Source: Delphinapterus leucas
Lineage: Eukaryota > Chordata > Mammalia > Artiodactyla > Monodontidae
Assembly: GCF_002288925.2 (NCBI RefSeq)
Contig: NW_022098031.1
Location: 5,823,371 to 5,887,370, forward strand
Direction of reading: 5' to 3'
Length of the DNA stretch: 64,000 nucleotides
Below, piece by piece: positions 46,846-58,015 of the stretch (positions are counted from its first letter, which is position 1; every line of letters starts with the position of its first letter). The notes below the pieces were generated by a model. That model did not search any database and had not been told where the DNA came from. It was given only the letters and a program-made list of their open reading frames with translations. The translations under genes and the position numbers were made by a program.

Positions 46846-48590
46846 GTGGTTTACAGGTTCAATGTAATCTCTATCAAATGCCATTTTTTTACAGAAATAG
46901 AAGAAAACAATCTTAAAATTCATAAGAAACTACAGAAGACCCTGAATAGCCAAATCAGTTTTGAACAAGAAGAATAAAGCTGAATAAAACTTCCACATTT
47001 CAAAATATGTTACAAAGCCACACTAATCAAAACAGTATGGTACTAGCATAAAAGTAGACATATAAGCCAATGGAACAGGATAGAAAGACCAGAGATAAAC
47101 CCATGTATATATGGCCAACTAATCTTTGACAAGGGTGCTAAGAATACACAACAGGGAAAAGATAGTTCCTTCAATGAAAGGTGCTGGGAAAACTGGATAT
47201 ACACATGCAAAAGAATAAAATTGGACCCTTATCTTACAACATACACAAAATTGCCTCAAAATATATTAAATATTTAAATGTAAATCATGAAACAATGAAA
47301 TTCAAGAAGAAAACTGGGAAAAAGCTTCTTGACGTTGGTCTTGGCAAGGATTTCTTAGATATGACACCAAAAACTGAGGTAACAAAAGCAAATATAGACA
47401 AAAGGGATTACATCAAACAAAGCTTCTGCACAGCAAAGAAAACAAAGCAAAAAGGTGACCTACAGAATGGAAGAAAATAGTTGTAAACTGTACACCTGAT
47501 AAAGGGTTAATATCCAAAATATATAAGAAACTCTTACAACTTAGTAACAAAAAATAAATACTCTGATTTAAAAATGGGCAAGGAACTGAATAGACATTTC
47601 TCCAAAGAAGACATACAAATGGTCAACAGGTACATGAAATAATACTCAACATCACCAATCATCAGAGAACTGCAAATCAAAACCACAATGAAATATCACC
47701 TCACACAGGTTAGGATGGCTATCATAAACACACACACACACACACAATAACAAATGTTGGTGAGGATGTGGAGAAAAGAGAACACTTATGCACTGTTGGT
47801 GGGAATGTAAAATGGTACAGCCACTATGGAAAGCAGTACAGAAGTTCCTCAAAAAATTGAAAATAGAACTAGCATATGATCCAGGAATCCCACTTTTGGA
47901 TATGTACAATGGAATTGAAATCAGGATCTCAAAGACATATCTGCACTCCCGTGTTCATTGCAGGTTAGTCCCAACAGCCACATGGAAGCAAACTAAATGC
48001 CCATCAATAGATATGTGGATAAAGAAAATGTGTTATATATATGCAATGGAGTATCACTCAGTCTTAAAAAAGAAGCTATATGACAACAGGAAGAAACCCA
48101 AAGGACATTACACTAAGTAAAAGAAGCCATGATTCTTCCTGCATGATTCCACTTATATGAGGTATCTAAAACAGTCAGACTCAGAATAGTGATTGCCAAG
48201 GGCTGGCAGGAGGAGGAAATGGGGAGTTGTAGTTCAACAGATGTAAAACGTTCCAGTTGTGTACAATAAATAAATCCTAGAGATCTACCGTACAGCACAG
48301 TGCCTACAATTAACAATACTATATTATAAATCTAAATATTTGCTAAAAGAGTAGATCTATGTTAATAGTATTATCACAAAATATAATAACATATAAATAA
48401 ATACAATAATAGTAATAATAGTAAAAATAAAGTGGGCAGGCAGAAACTTGGAAGGGATGGATATGTTTATTGCAAAGATAGTGGTGATGATTTCATGAAT
48501 GTATAAGTTATCCCTAAATCATGACGTTGAATACATTAAATACAGACAGCTTTTTGTGTATCAATTTATACCTCAGTAAAGTGGCTAATA
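46846..48590 (+). mobile_element. 5'-truncated old L1, ORF2 C-terminal half and 3' UTR
   Basis: About 1.7 kb in sense. It starts in ORF2 downstream of the FADD motif ('acaggttcaatgtaatctct') and passes 'ccacactaatcaaaacagta', 'gccaactaatctttgacaag' and 'gtgctgggaaaactggatat'. It then reaches the C-terminal coding region ([20 protein letters not shown] at 47788 onward, with a mid-region at 47181-47480) and a 3' UTR ending in AT-rich text. Several frameshifts are present and a CA microsatellite lies at 47728-47746. It is more diverged than the full-length L1, so older. I did not find a convincing target-site duplication. Confidence 0.9.
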
Positions 48591-50119
48591 AAAAGATAAA
48601 AGAAAAAATATATATATAAGTCATTTAAAGGAAAAAAAAGAAAATGTTGACTTTTGCAAAAGCAAAAGCAAGAAACAATATTTCACTCGAGTTATATAAG
48701 TTTCACTATAAATGAAGTCAGCCTTCAGTACCTTAATATAATCAGAAGAAAAATGTTGTATTTAAAGTCAATTGATTTCAGAATAAAACTTCCACAAGAA
48801 GGATAAACGCAAAGTATTATTGAATCTCAGGCAAGCCTTTATTTATAAATACAATTTCTCAAATATGTTTTCATCCAATTTGGTCACAGCTTCTGGGAAG
48901 TTATTTGGTGACATATGTCTGTGCTTGCAAAGCTACTGGAAAAGTGGAAACAGAGCTGCTTTTTCTAAAGCTGCTAAAATGATATAGACACACAGGAGAA
49001 AGGAACCAATTATTTACTTTCTCTAAAGGTTAAACTACCAATCTGGAGATAATAACAAGTTTTGTGGGTATTGATAACATTTTTCATCATATGTTTCCAT
49101 GCATGATTTATCCTCACTATTTTCCTTCAATAAGGTGAATTGCTTTTCTGATGAGGGGTCATTAGGTAACACTTGCACAGGTTATAATAAAATATCTAAT
49201 GATTAGAACTAATGTGCCAGCTGAATATAGTCAATATAAGTAGACATTATTAGCTGAAAAGAGAAAATGGCTTGAATATCTAGATGCCTTTTATGTTATC
49301 TATAGCATCATGAAAATCTGCTTAAAATGCAAAACAGATTCATTTGACAGAGTTTGGTTTTAGGTTTAGACGAGAGGAAATGCCTGCCCGTTCACTTCCC
49401 AGAAGGTGCACTGGACATCAGTCAGCTCAGATCAGGGACTTGGTTGGTTTGGGGCAAGATGATAGATATTATTTGGAGATTGATTTTAGAAGGATACATT
49501 CTTCTTAAGAGAAGGGACCAAATTATATTCACCTTTCTTTTCTTCATGTATATACTTACACATCCTTTGTCATTCAGATATATTTATTTTTACATAAATT
49601 AATATAAAATGCCTGGATAACTCACTTGATACAGTAAGGGCTTTTGGAATAACTAACAATCATTATTATTCTGAGAGATTTAACATGGAAGAAGAAGTTT
49701 GGTGTGAATTATTAGTATGATCATTTTTATTGTGAGAATTATTATACTATGTAGCTTTTTGTGGTGGACATCTTTTTAAATTTATAACCACTTAGCCTTT
49801 GATCCTCTGACTCTATCTGGAGAATTCCTTACTTTAAAAATATTGGTAGAGGGGAAATAAATACCCTCCTTCTGTAGAAACTAAAAATGCTAGCTACTCC
49901 TGATCTAACCTCTCCCCACCACTGACATTGACTCAGTAGCTTGTAAACAAGCAATTCCCTTTCTTAGCTAGTGAGGATAGTAGTAAATTATGAAAGGTGA
50001 CATTTATGGAAACAGAAGTGTCCAATGCTTGAAGAAATGTTCTTCAACATACCAGTTCTGCAGAGTGGTTTTATGCATTGTTCCTGGTGATTAATTCAAA
50101 AATTGGTTCTTTGGCCTTT
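48591..50119. other. unassigned AT-rich DNA
   Basis: I see no gene. An 82-codon frame at 49354-49602 has no recognised domain. Confidence 0.4.
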
Positions 50120-50129
50120 CCAATGATTC

Positions 50130-50222
50130 CATTTTTTTTTTGCGGTACGCGGGCCTCTCACTGTTGTGGCCTCTCGCGTTGCGGAGCACAGGCTCTCAAC
50201 CACTGCGCCACCAGGGAAGCCC
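50130..50222 (-). mobile_element. CHR-family SINE with internal deletion
   Basis: The reverse-strand copy is only 93 bases. The T-run tail and 'gcggtacgcgggcctctcac' (the 3' part) run through 'gcggagcacaggctc' and then jump straight to 'tctcaaccactgcgccacca' and the 5' end. About 120-140 bases between the two are missing. A perfect 10-bp target-site duplication CCAATGATTC at 50120-50129 and 50223-50232 shows that both ends of the insertion are intact. Confidence 0.92.
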
Positions 50223-50232
50223 CCAATGATTC

Positions 50233-50339
50233 TTTTAATAAAGTTATTTTCTTCCTTTTTAGATAGAGCCAGTTTCTGTTAATTGAATAAAACCCCTGAT
50301 CCGTTCCATTGCATACTTCCATTTCACTGTGACTTCCCT
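50233..50339. other. unassigned DNA
   Basis: A short stretch with nothing recognisable. Confidence 0.4.
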
Positions 50340-50490
50340 TCCTTTGGAATTTGTAGAGAATGTGACCTATATGTGTCTTTATTTCTCTATTTAATCATAA
50401 ACTGCTTGATCATGGGGCTCTTATGTTATATATTCTTTGTATCATTCATAGTATTTAGCAAAATGCCATCTTTCAGATGCTTGAATGAAA
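50340..50490 (+). mobile_element. possible L2-like 3' fragment
   Basis: 'ataaactgcttgatcatggg', 'tatattctttgtatcattca' and 'tagtatttagcaaaatgcca' resemble the L2 3' end in sense. It is diverged. Confidence 0.45.
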
Positions 50491-51689
50491 TTGAGGTTAC
50501 ATAGAAAAAGCATAGACTTGAGAAATACTCAAAATGAACACTACTCTGCTAAAATCTTACCTTGCCTAAGCCACAGTATATGTCTGGGTCACAGATTCTT
50601 CATATACAAAAACAGTCAGATAAGGTTTATGGTTCTGGAAATCTATGTCTATATTATATGTCTTAGCTTGTTCTGTTCAGTAGCTCTTGAAGTTAAGGAC
50701 CCTTTAATAATTTCAGGAGCAGGTATGCCTAAAATAGATGCACAGCCCAAATTTAATTCATGTTTCTTTGTTGTTTTTCTGCCTGTAAACTGAGGATTGA
50801 CTACACATGTGCCAAAATAACCTCAGCTTAGGGGAAGAGAGTTAATTAGACTGTTGTCACCTCCCTTTATTATCTGGGTCCCTCCAGATTTTCCTGAGAC
50901 TGAGAAGCTCAACAATTAGAGCAGCTTAGTATCCTCTGGATCTTACTTTCCTATAATTATTTATGTCTCCAGTCCCCAGTTGCCACTCCCCAGCTGCTTC
51001 TTTCTTCTTCTCTCTGCTTGGGGACAAAATGGGTGACAGGCATATCCAGACTCCCCCTCTTGGTATATCAGCATCTATCACTAATGAATAGTGTCACTCT
51101 TTCTCGCTAAGCCTGCATACGTTTGGCAAATATTCAGAACAACACTCCAGGACGTCAGTACTAATCAGGGCTGGCACAGTTTGGTGCAGACACTTATATT
51201 AACTCTCTCACTACTCACTTCAGTGCCTTTGGGGCTTGCGTTCTTGAACAACAGAGGCTGGTAGCCCACAAGCTGCATTTTCCAAACATCCTTTTAACTG
51301 GGGTTCAGGCATGGGAATTAGGTTCTGCTAGGCAGATGGGCCTGCATGAAATGTGGATGAGGAAATAAACAGCATGAAGTAGCTGTTGCATGTGGGTCTC
51401 CTGTGGCAGCTGTGGTAGAGTTTCCAGTTCCTACTGTAGGGGCAATGGCATGTTTTTCCATTGGAATAGCCTCATGGTATGATTGGGCATTTTTCCTGGA
51501 TATGTTGTCCTTCATGTATCTCTCCCAGAAATGAAGTGCCCAGACTGAAAGGCCATCCTAACAATTCTGTTATGTGATTTCCACTAACCACTGCCTTAGT
51601 GAATAAACCAGCTAGATTAATTTCAATTGTCTGACACTAAGAACTATGACCTATACAAAGTTGAAATGTACTTTTTATCTCTGTCAATT
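50491..51689. other. unassigned DNA
   Basis: I see no gene. The 102-codon plus-strand frame at 50485-50793 and the 65-codon minus-strand frame at 51318-51515 have no known domain. 51300-51620 may be an unnamed old repeat. Confidence 0.35.
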
Positions 51690-52075
51690 AATAATGTGTT
51701 TGTAAGAGAACACCCAACAAACAGTGGTTTAAACATGGGGCTTATTTTGCACATGGTGCTCAAGGATGTCAACCAGAAACTATCTTCAGCATATAATTTT
51801 CTACCGCATTGTTGTAAGATGCATCCCTATTTAGTCTGCACACCAGGTAGGAGGGAAGGGTGGATCAAAGCTTTCTTCTAACATTCTTTCATTTGAGAAA
51901 CGATGTCATACCCAGGGACTACTGTTGACATTTCAGTGGCTAGAACTGTGTGACATGCCCTCCTTAAAGCATAGAGGCTGGTATTTCATTTTCCTATTTT
52001 TATAGTAGAGACAGGCAAGGAAGTGGAGATCAGAAATTGTGTTGAGGGAGACATATTACAGTGTTTGCCACACCA
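51690..52075 (+). mobile_element. probable old dispersed repeat, family unnamed
   Basis: 'caacaaacagtggtttaaac' near the left end and 'ggctagaactgtgtgacatg', then 'gtagagacaggcaaggaagt' and 'cagtgtttgccacacc' at the right end, follow the order of a common mammalian repeat I have seen many times but cannot name with confidence. Confidence 0.45.
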
Positions 52076-54504
52076 TCATTGCTTTAGTTGCTGTTGTCAC
52101 CTGGGACTCCTCTGATAAGCTCTTACCAAAGCCTCCTCACATATTTAGATGAAATAGTTATCAACTGGATGAAATTAAACATACCAAAAGGCTCATCTGT
52201 TCAAAAGTGACTTCACCCAAATCTTGTCATCAAATGTAAATTTTCTACTTCTGGAGTCACATATTTGGATTACGATATTTGCCAACCAGAGAACATATGC
52301 TAGACTGCCTATGTATTATTCAGTGATAGCAACTCAAAAACCCATCACCACTCATTATCTTGTTACTACAGACAAGATTATTAAATGCACAGGGATATTT
52401 TCATGCAAAACAGAGCAGAATGGAAGCTTTATGAGAAAGGTAGGCCTGAGTAGACCATAAGGCAGCATGAGCAATTGGATAACAGGGATGACAAAGTAAA
52501 CTAAAGAGGAAAACAAGTACAACTAAGCTTCTCCTACACAGATCTGATGAGATTGACATCTTTCTGTTCATTTCTTCTACCTGAAATCCGTAGGAGCAGC
52601 ATTTCACTTCCATATAATCATACTAAGACGTAACCAGTTACTGGCTACTCCAATTATGAAGGACCAAAGTCCCACATCCTAAACCTTTTTGCTGTGTCTT
52701 AATATTCTTGAGGTCTGGCTTAAGTTTATGTTCAATATTCCAATTCTATAATTCTGTGGTATTTGCTGCTTATTTAAAGATATGAATTAAAAATGTAGAC
52801 CTACAGACCCCTGCATTTAATTTCTACAGAAATTTTTGTTTTGACTTCCATAAAATATTAAAATTTAGTAGAGAAATATTGATTTCAAGTTTTATATTTT
52901 TAAAGATTTATAATTTACTAGGACCAAATTGGGTGATTTGTACTTAATGTTTATTCATATAAATCAGCATGTAATCACCCTCCTCACTTAGCAATGACAA
53001 AATAAATAGTAAAATTGGTATCTACCAACTTAATCATTGCTAGAACCAATTTTTAATTTGAATTTGTTTTTTTTCTTAGTCATTCATGCACAATTAATCA
53101 TTCTTGAATTGCTCAATCCTAAAAAGGTTTGACAAATGTTGCACGTAGAAACAGGGTTGTTTTCCAAATTGCATTTTCTGCACTACTCTTTTTCATTACT
53201 CAGAATATTTGCATAAAAATAGTATCAAATTAAACAAGTTGCCAATTTCATTTTAGTGCATCTGAAATCCTCTTGAAATTATTGCAAGTCAACAAAATGT
53301 AAACTTGCTTGCTTTAGCATATACGTATTGAACAGCAAACACATCCAACTTTCTTCTCAGTGATACCTCTGTTAAAATATGCTTTATTCTACTACTCCAT
53401 AAAAGAACCATAAAATATTGCTTAAAAACTACCTCAACTAACTTTTAAGTTAGTTTCTCTAAGTGCAAAACAGAAGCATTTCATTTAATGAAGCTTAAAA
53501 TGAACTTCTAGTACATTTAGGCCACTCCATCTCTCTGAGCATCACTGTGCAAAATCATTTTCAGGTTAAGTATAAGCTTTGCAAAGAGTAGTCACCTGAA
53601 GACATAATAAGAATGTAACCAAGATTGTTTTTATAGCTTCCATTTTAAAATTTCTTCAGTCCTATAATTTTTCATTTGGTTTTCTATATAGCAGCCATTA
53701 ACGCTTCAGGATTGTCTCTGAACGATGCTTATTTATTCTTGTTAATATGTTATCATTCTATTTCTTTATCCATTTTCAGCCACCAAATATTCAGGCTGAT
53801 GGAGACTGAAATGTGTTGGGAAGCTATTTTTCTCAATTTGCTTATGAGGTAGATTTTACTTTTGAAAGTATTACCATTTTTCTCATTTTACTATCATTCT
53901 TATTAAAATAGTTACCAATATTGTAGTAAAAATGACAGACTGCTTAACTTTAGGATTTTTAATGGAGAAATAAAAATTTAGTCACAATATATTCTCGAAG
54001 TTTCGACTTCTAAGTTCAACTTACATTTTTTCCCTCTCCATTGTCATCATCGCAGCTTTAGTCACCTAAAGCCTGGGTTTTGCAGCCTCCTTCCTGCTTC
54101 TTTTAAAACCTCCAATTTCTCTCCTCTCCAATAGGATCTGCACAAAATTTACAAAATTATCTTATTAAAAACAGTTCTATTACTCTGACTAAAATCTATA
54201 AAAACCCTACTTATTTCCTGCCATATCTGTTGTAAAATAATTGTTTCCCTGGTTTTTATCCACCTCTCTGTATTTTCCCTGCTAAGGTATAGGTTTGATA
54301 TGGATGTGCTGGTGATTCCTTAATTTTTTTAAACTCATCTGTTATTTTTTATTTTCATTTTTCAAGGTCAGAAACATTATATCACAAAGTTATCTTGATT
54401 CTGAAAATATTTTCAATTCCTTACCCTTTCATTTATTCCTTTCACAGGTAATGATTTCTCCAAGTATTTCTGACTTCAGGAAACAAACACTGCCTTTCTA
54501 CTTT
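52076..54504. other. unassigned AT-rich DNA
   Basis: About 2.4 kb. I see no gene and no nameable repeat. The 78-codon frame at 52224-52460 has no domain I know. Confidence 0.45.
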
Positions 54505-55029
54505 TTTCAGATTTATTAAGATATAATTGACAAATAACATTGTATAAGTTCAAGGTGTACAATGTGATGATGATACATGTATATATTGTGAATGTTTACC
54601 ACAATGAGGTTAGTTAACACATCCTTCACCTCACGTAATTACCATTTTGTGTTGTTGTCCTCATGGTGAGAACATTCAAGTTTTATTCTCATAGCAACTT
54701 TCAAGTATACAGGATTGTTAACTAAAGCCACCATGCTGAACCGTAGATCCTGGAATTTACTCATCTTATAATGGAAAGTTTGTAAACTTTGACCAACATC
54801 TCCCCATTCTCCCCCACCTTCAGTCCCTGGCAAGCACCATTCTAACTTCATGTCCATGAGTTCAATGTTTTTAGATTCCACATATATGTGAGATCACACA
54901 GGATTTGGCTTTCTCTATTTGATTTAATTCACTGAACATAATGCCCTCAAGATCCATCTGTGTTGTCACAAATAGCAGATTTACTTCTTTGTTATGGCTG
55001 AATAATAATAAGAAGAAGAAGGATGAATT

Positions 55030-55066
<37 letters not shown>
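55030..55066. repeat. AGAT/TAGA microsatellite
   Basis: About nine perfect tetranucleotide units inside the old L1, at the position where intact L1 reads 'aatattccattgtata'. Confidence 0.93.
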
Positions 55067-55659
55067 GTCACATTTTCTTTCATCCTTTGACAGACACTTA
55101 AGTTGTTTCCATGTCTTGGCTATTGTGAATAATGCTGCAGTGAACATGGGAATGCAGATATCTCTTTGAGATAGTGATTTCATTTCCTTTGACTATATAC
55201 TTAGAAGTAGGATTACTGGATCATATGGTAGTTCTAGGCTTAGTTTTTTGAGGAACCTCCATACTGTTTTTCATAGTGGCTGCACCAGTTCACATTCCCG
55301 CCAACAGTGCACGAGGGTTCCCTTTTCTCCACATCCTTGCCAACACTGGTTATTTGTTGTCTTTTTGATAATTGCCATTTAACAGGTGTGAGGTGATACT
55401 TCATCATGGTTTTGATTTGCATTTGCCTGATGATTAGTGATGTTGAACATCTTTTCAAGTACGTCTTGACCATTTATATGTTTTCTTTGAAGAAATGTAT
55501 ATTCAGGTCCTCTGACAATTTTTAAATCAAATTGTTCACATTTTTGCTGTTGAGTTGTAAGAGTTTCATTTATATTTTGGATATTAACTCTTTATCAGAT
55601 ACATGGTTTGCAAAAATTTTCTCCCATTCCACTGGTTGCCTTTTCATTTTGTTGATTTT

Positions 55660-55681
55660 GTGTGTGTGTGTGTGTGCGCGC
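55660..55681. repeat. TG/CG dinucleotide repeat
   Basis: (TG)8 followed by CGCGCG, alternating purine-pyrimidine, so capable of left-handed DNA. Confidence 0.85.
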
Positions 55682-56056
55682 AAAAACTTGTTATTTTGAT
55701 GTAGTCTCACTTGTTGAATTTTGCTTTTGTTGCTTTTGCTTTTGTTGATATAGTCAAAACATCATTGCCAAGACCAATGTCGAGGAGCTTTTTTCAATGT
55801 TTGCTTCCAGGAGTTTTACAGGTTCAAGTCTTACATTTAAGTCTTTAATCCATTTGGAGTTAATTTTTATGAATGCTGTAAGATAAGGGTCCAATTTCAT
55901 TCTTTTGCATGTGAATATCCAATTTTTCTAACACCATTATTGAAGCGGCTATCCTCTCCCTACTGAGTATTCTTGGCTCCTTGTCAAATATTAGGTGAAC
56001 ATATACGTGCAGATTTATTTTGGGACTCTCAATTCTGTTCCATTGGTTTATGTGTC

Positions 56057-56402
56057 CGGGAGCATATTTTGACCCTGGATATAGTGGTACAGGTGCGTGT
56101 GGCAGCTCTCAGTCCAGGTGTCAAGATGGCAGCTCACAGCACTAGGATCCACAGCATTGACATGCATGGTCCTTTGTGAGCGCTGTGAGCCGCCCCACAG
56201 TGGCTACTATGGCTGTTGGACTCTCAGCGGCACCTCATAATCTAGCGGCTACAGACCAGAGCAGGCAGGGGTAGTGGCCAGAACCAGTGCTATGCACATA
56301 TTTGGCTGCAGAGCCAGCTCCAGATGCCTTTGTAGTGGCAGAGGCCTGTAGCAGACAAACACGAAGTAGTGGGGGTCAAGGTCAACTGCAGGTGTTCTTA
56401 AA
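56057..56402. other. unexplained GC-richer block
   Basis: About 345 bases clearly richer in G+C and CpG than their surroundings, lying between an antisense L1 and a short sense L1 piece. There is no L1 match that I can see. It contains 'caagatggcagctcacagca' and 'tgagccgccccacagtggct'. A 68-codon frame at 55973-56179 straddles the boundary and looks fortuitous. It may be part of an unrecognised repeat. Confidence 0.4.
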
Positions 56403-56500
56403 GGTCCATGAATGGATGAATGGATAAAGAAAATGTGATATATATATATACATAAATTCTGCCATAATTTTATTATTATGAGTATTATTCAGTCATTTTG
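56403..56500 (+). mobile_element. short L1 ORF2-end fragment in sense
   Basis: 'atgaatggataaagaaaatg' followed by 'gatatatatatatacataaa' and 'gagtattattcagtcatttt' matches the L1 ORF2 C-terminal coding region in the plus direction, opposite to the L1 on its left. Confidence 0.6.
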
Positions 56501-56587
56501 GGGTACAACGTAATGTCAGAATACAGAAAAACATCATCCTAATCTTTGATATTTCAATATGCCATATGCTTTATTTACAAGAATACA

Positions 56588-56835
56588 ATGTTACAGTAAG
56601 AGTGTGAACTCTGGAGCCTGACAAGTTATGATAAAATCCTTTATCTGTTATTTATTAGTAGTAGTATCACCCTGGGCAGGTGACCTCATCCCTTGGTATT
56701 TCAGTCCTCTCAACAGTAAAACAGGGTCAGCAACATTGCCTACTTAAAGTGTTGTATCAGATACATGCAAAGCCTATAGAACAGTGACTTGTGTACATAT
56801 GTGCTATACAAAAGGTAAGCTATTACTATTTTTAT
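56588..56835 (+). mobile_element. MIR SINE
   Basis: 'gtgtgaactctggagcctga', 'cagtcctctcaacagtaaaa', 'cagggtcagcaacattgcct' and 'agcctatagaacagtgactt' follow the MIR order in sense. It is diverged. Confidence 0.75.
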
Positions 56836-56884
56836 TATCATCATCATCATAATCAGTAGGTATATATTTTCTTGTCTTGTGTGA

Positions 56885-57115
56885 TGACTCCATAGCATTT
56901 AAAAAGAACGATTCAGTACTTCCTTCCCCTGCCTTGGTGATTAAGGAAGCACATGTTTTTGTGAAGGCTGCTGAGCCATCGCAGAGGGAGAGCTGCTACA
57001 GAGTATCTTCTGGACCTGTGGTGTACTGTGTGCATGAAGAATAAACGTGTTCTTTTATGTTACTAAGATCTGGAGGTTGTTCTTACTATATCATAACTTG
57101 GCATTTCTGATTAAT
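56885..57115 (+). mobile_element. possible old LTR or MaLR-type 3' end
   Basis: 'gtgcatgaagaataaacgtg' holds an AATAAA, followed by 'gttactaagatctggaggtt' and a 'gcatttctgattaataaatg' ending. This resembles the 3' part of old mammalian LTRs. Tentative. Confidence 0.35.
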
Positions 57116-57159
57116 AAATGACCCTGTTGGCAAGTCAATATAGCTTGTTAAAAATTGGC

Positions 57160-57345
57160 TACAGCCTTCACCAATTTCTAGCTATGTGGTCTTGGAAACT
57201 TCTCCATTGCCTCAATTTTGATCTATAGAAAATAAGTGAGACTATTATTTATTGTAAAGGATTATTGTGAGAGTAAAGAAATATAAACTTTATAAATTGC
57301 CTCACATGTATTAACCCCTCAGTAATTAGTATTACTATTTTAAAA
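57160..57345 (+). mobile_element. MIR fragment
   Basis: 'ttctagctatgtggtcttgg', 'ctccattgcctcaattttga' and 'ttattgtgagagtaaagaaa' correspond to the MIR central and 3' parts. Confidence 0.65.
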
Positions 57346-57429
57346 TTTGTAATTAAAAAACCCCAAATATATTAGGGGAACTTTTGATAACTGGTTAATA
57401 TTGAGAGTCTAGTTAAAACTTTTTTAGAC

Positions 57430-58015
57430 ATACTATCTTATCTGTAGCTGGTGGGAGTTGGTGGGGCTGTAAAGTGGAATAGTTTCTATGGAGGAAAATT
57501 AGACATTTTTTTTTCAGAATTAAAAATGATCATACCTGCTAACCCAGCATTTCCACTTGTGGGTATTTGTTCTCCACATAAACACAAATATGTATGAAAA
57601 TGCCTATGTACATAGATATTCATTGAAATATTGTTTGTGATAGCAAAAGAAGGAAAAATAAACCTAACTAGTTAGCAATAAGGAATTGGTTAAGTAAAGA
57701 ATAATAAATTCATACTCTGAAATACTATCAGGCAATTTTTAAAATGAAGTGATCCATAATATGGAAAGATCTCTAAGATATACTGTTCGGTAAAAAGTGT
57801 AAGATGTGGAGAAGGTTTAATGTGTTTCTACTCATGTAAACAGAAGATGTATATGCATAGAATGTCTAGGGAGAATGGAAGGATGAACAAACAACTGGTA
57901 ACACTATCTTTGGGAAAAGGAGTTATGTTTTGGGAGAAATAGTTGAATGAAAGATGTATTTTTCATTGTATTTCTTAAATAGTTTTTTTTTTCACTTTTA
58001 CAATGCAAATAATAT
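57430..58015 (+). mobile_element. old L1 (L1ME/L1M5-like) 3' end
   Basis: 'gctggtgggagttggtgggg', 'ttctatggaggaaaattaga', 'aacccagcatttccacttgt', 'tgtttgtgatagcaaaagaa' and 'tatggaaagatctctaagat', ending in a T-rich 'agttttttttttcactttta', follow old L1 3' ends in sense. Diverged. Confidence 0.75.

Larger units (their letters stand above)
54505..56056 (-). mobile_element. old L1 (L1MA/L1MB-like), 3' UTR and ORF2 end
   Basis: Antisense copy. The 3' UTR comes first ('agatataattgacaaataac', 'tacaatgtgatgatgataca', 'ccatgctgaaccgtagatcc'), then the ORF2 C-terminal coding region ('ttccatgtcttggctattgt', 'cctccatactgtttttcata', 'ccttttctccacatccttgc'). It runs out near 'ttccattggtttatgtgtc'. Two minus-strand pieces still spell L1 protein (MRYHL-like [14 protein letters not shown] at 55240-55473 and [19 protein letters not shown] at 54992-55183). 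An AGAT microsatellite and a TG/CG microsatellite have expanded inside it. Confidence 0.9.

Noticed and set aside
55030..55066. CRISPR-like or satellite array
   Set aside because: It is a simple AGAT microsatellite without spacers, expanded inside an old L1; no CRISPR array is expected in this genome or seen.
54505..56500. Twin-priming inversion of a single L1
   Set aside because: The minus-strand part has its own 3' UTR at its left end, and the plus-strand part at 56403 is also from the ORF2 end. They therefore overlap in consensus position and are separate pieces.
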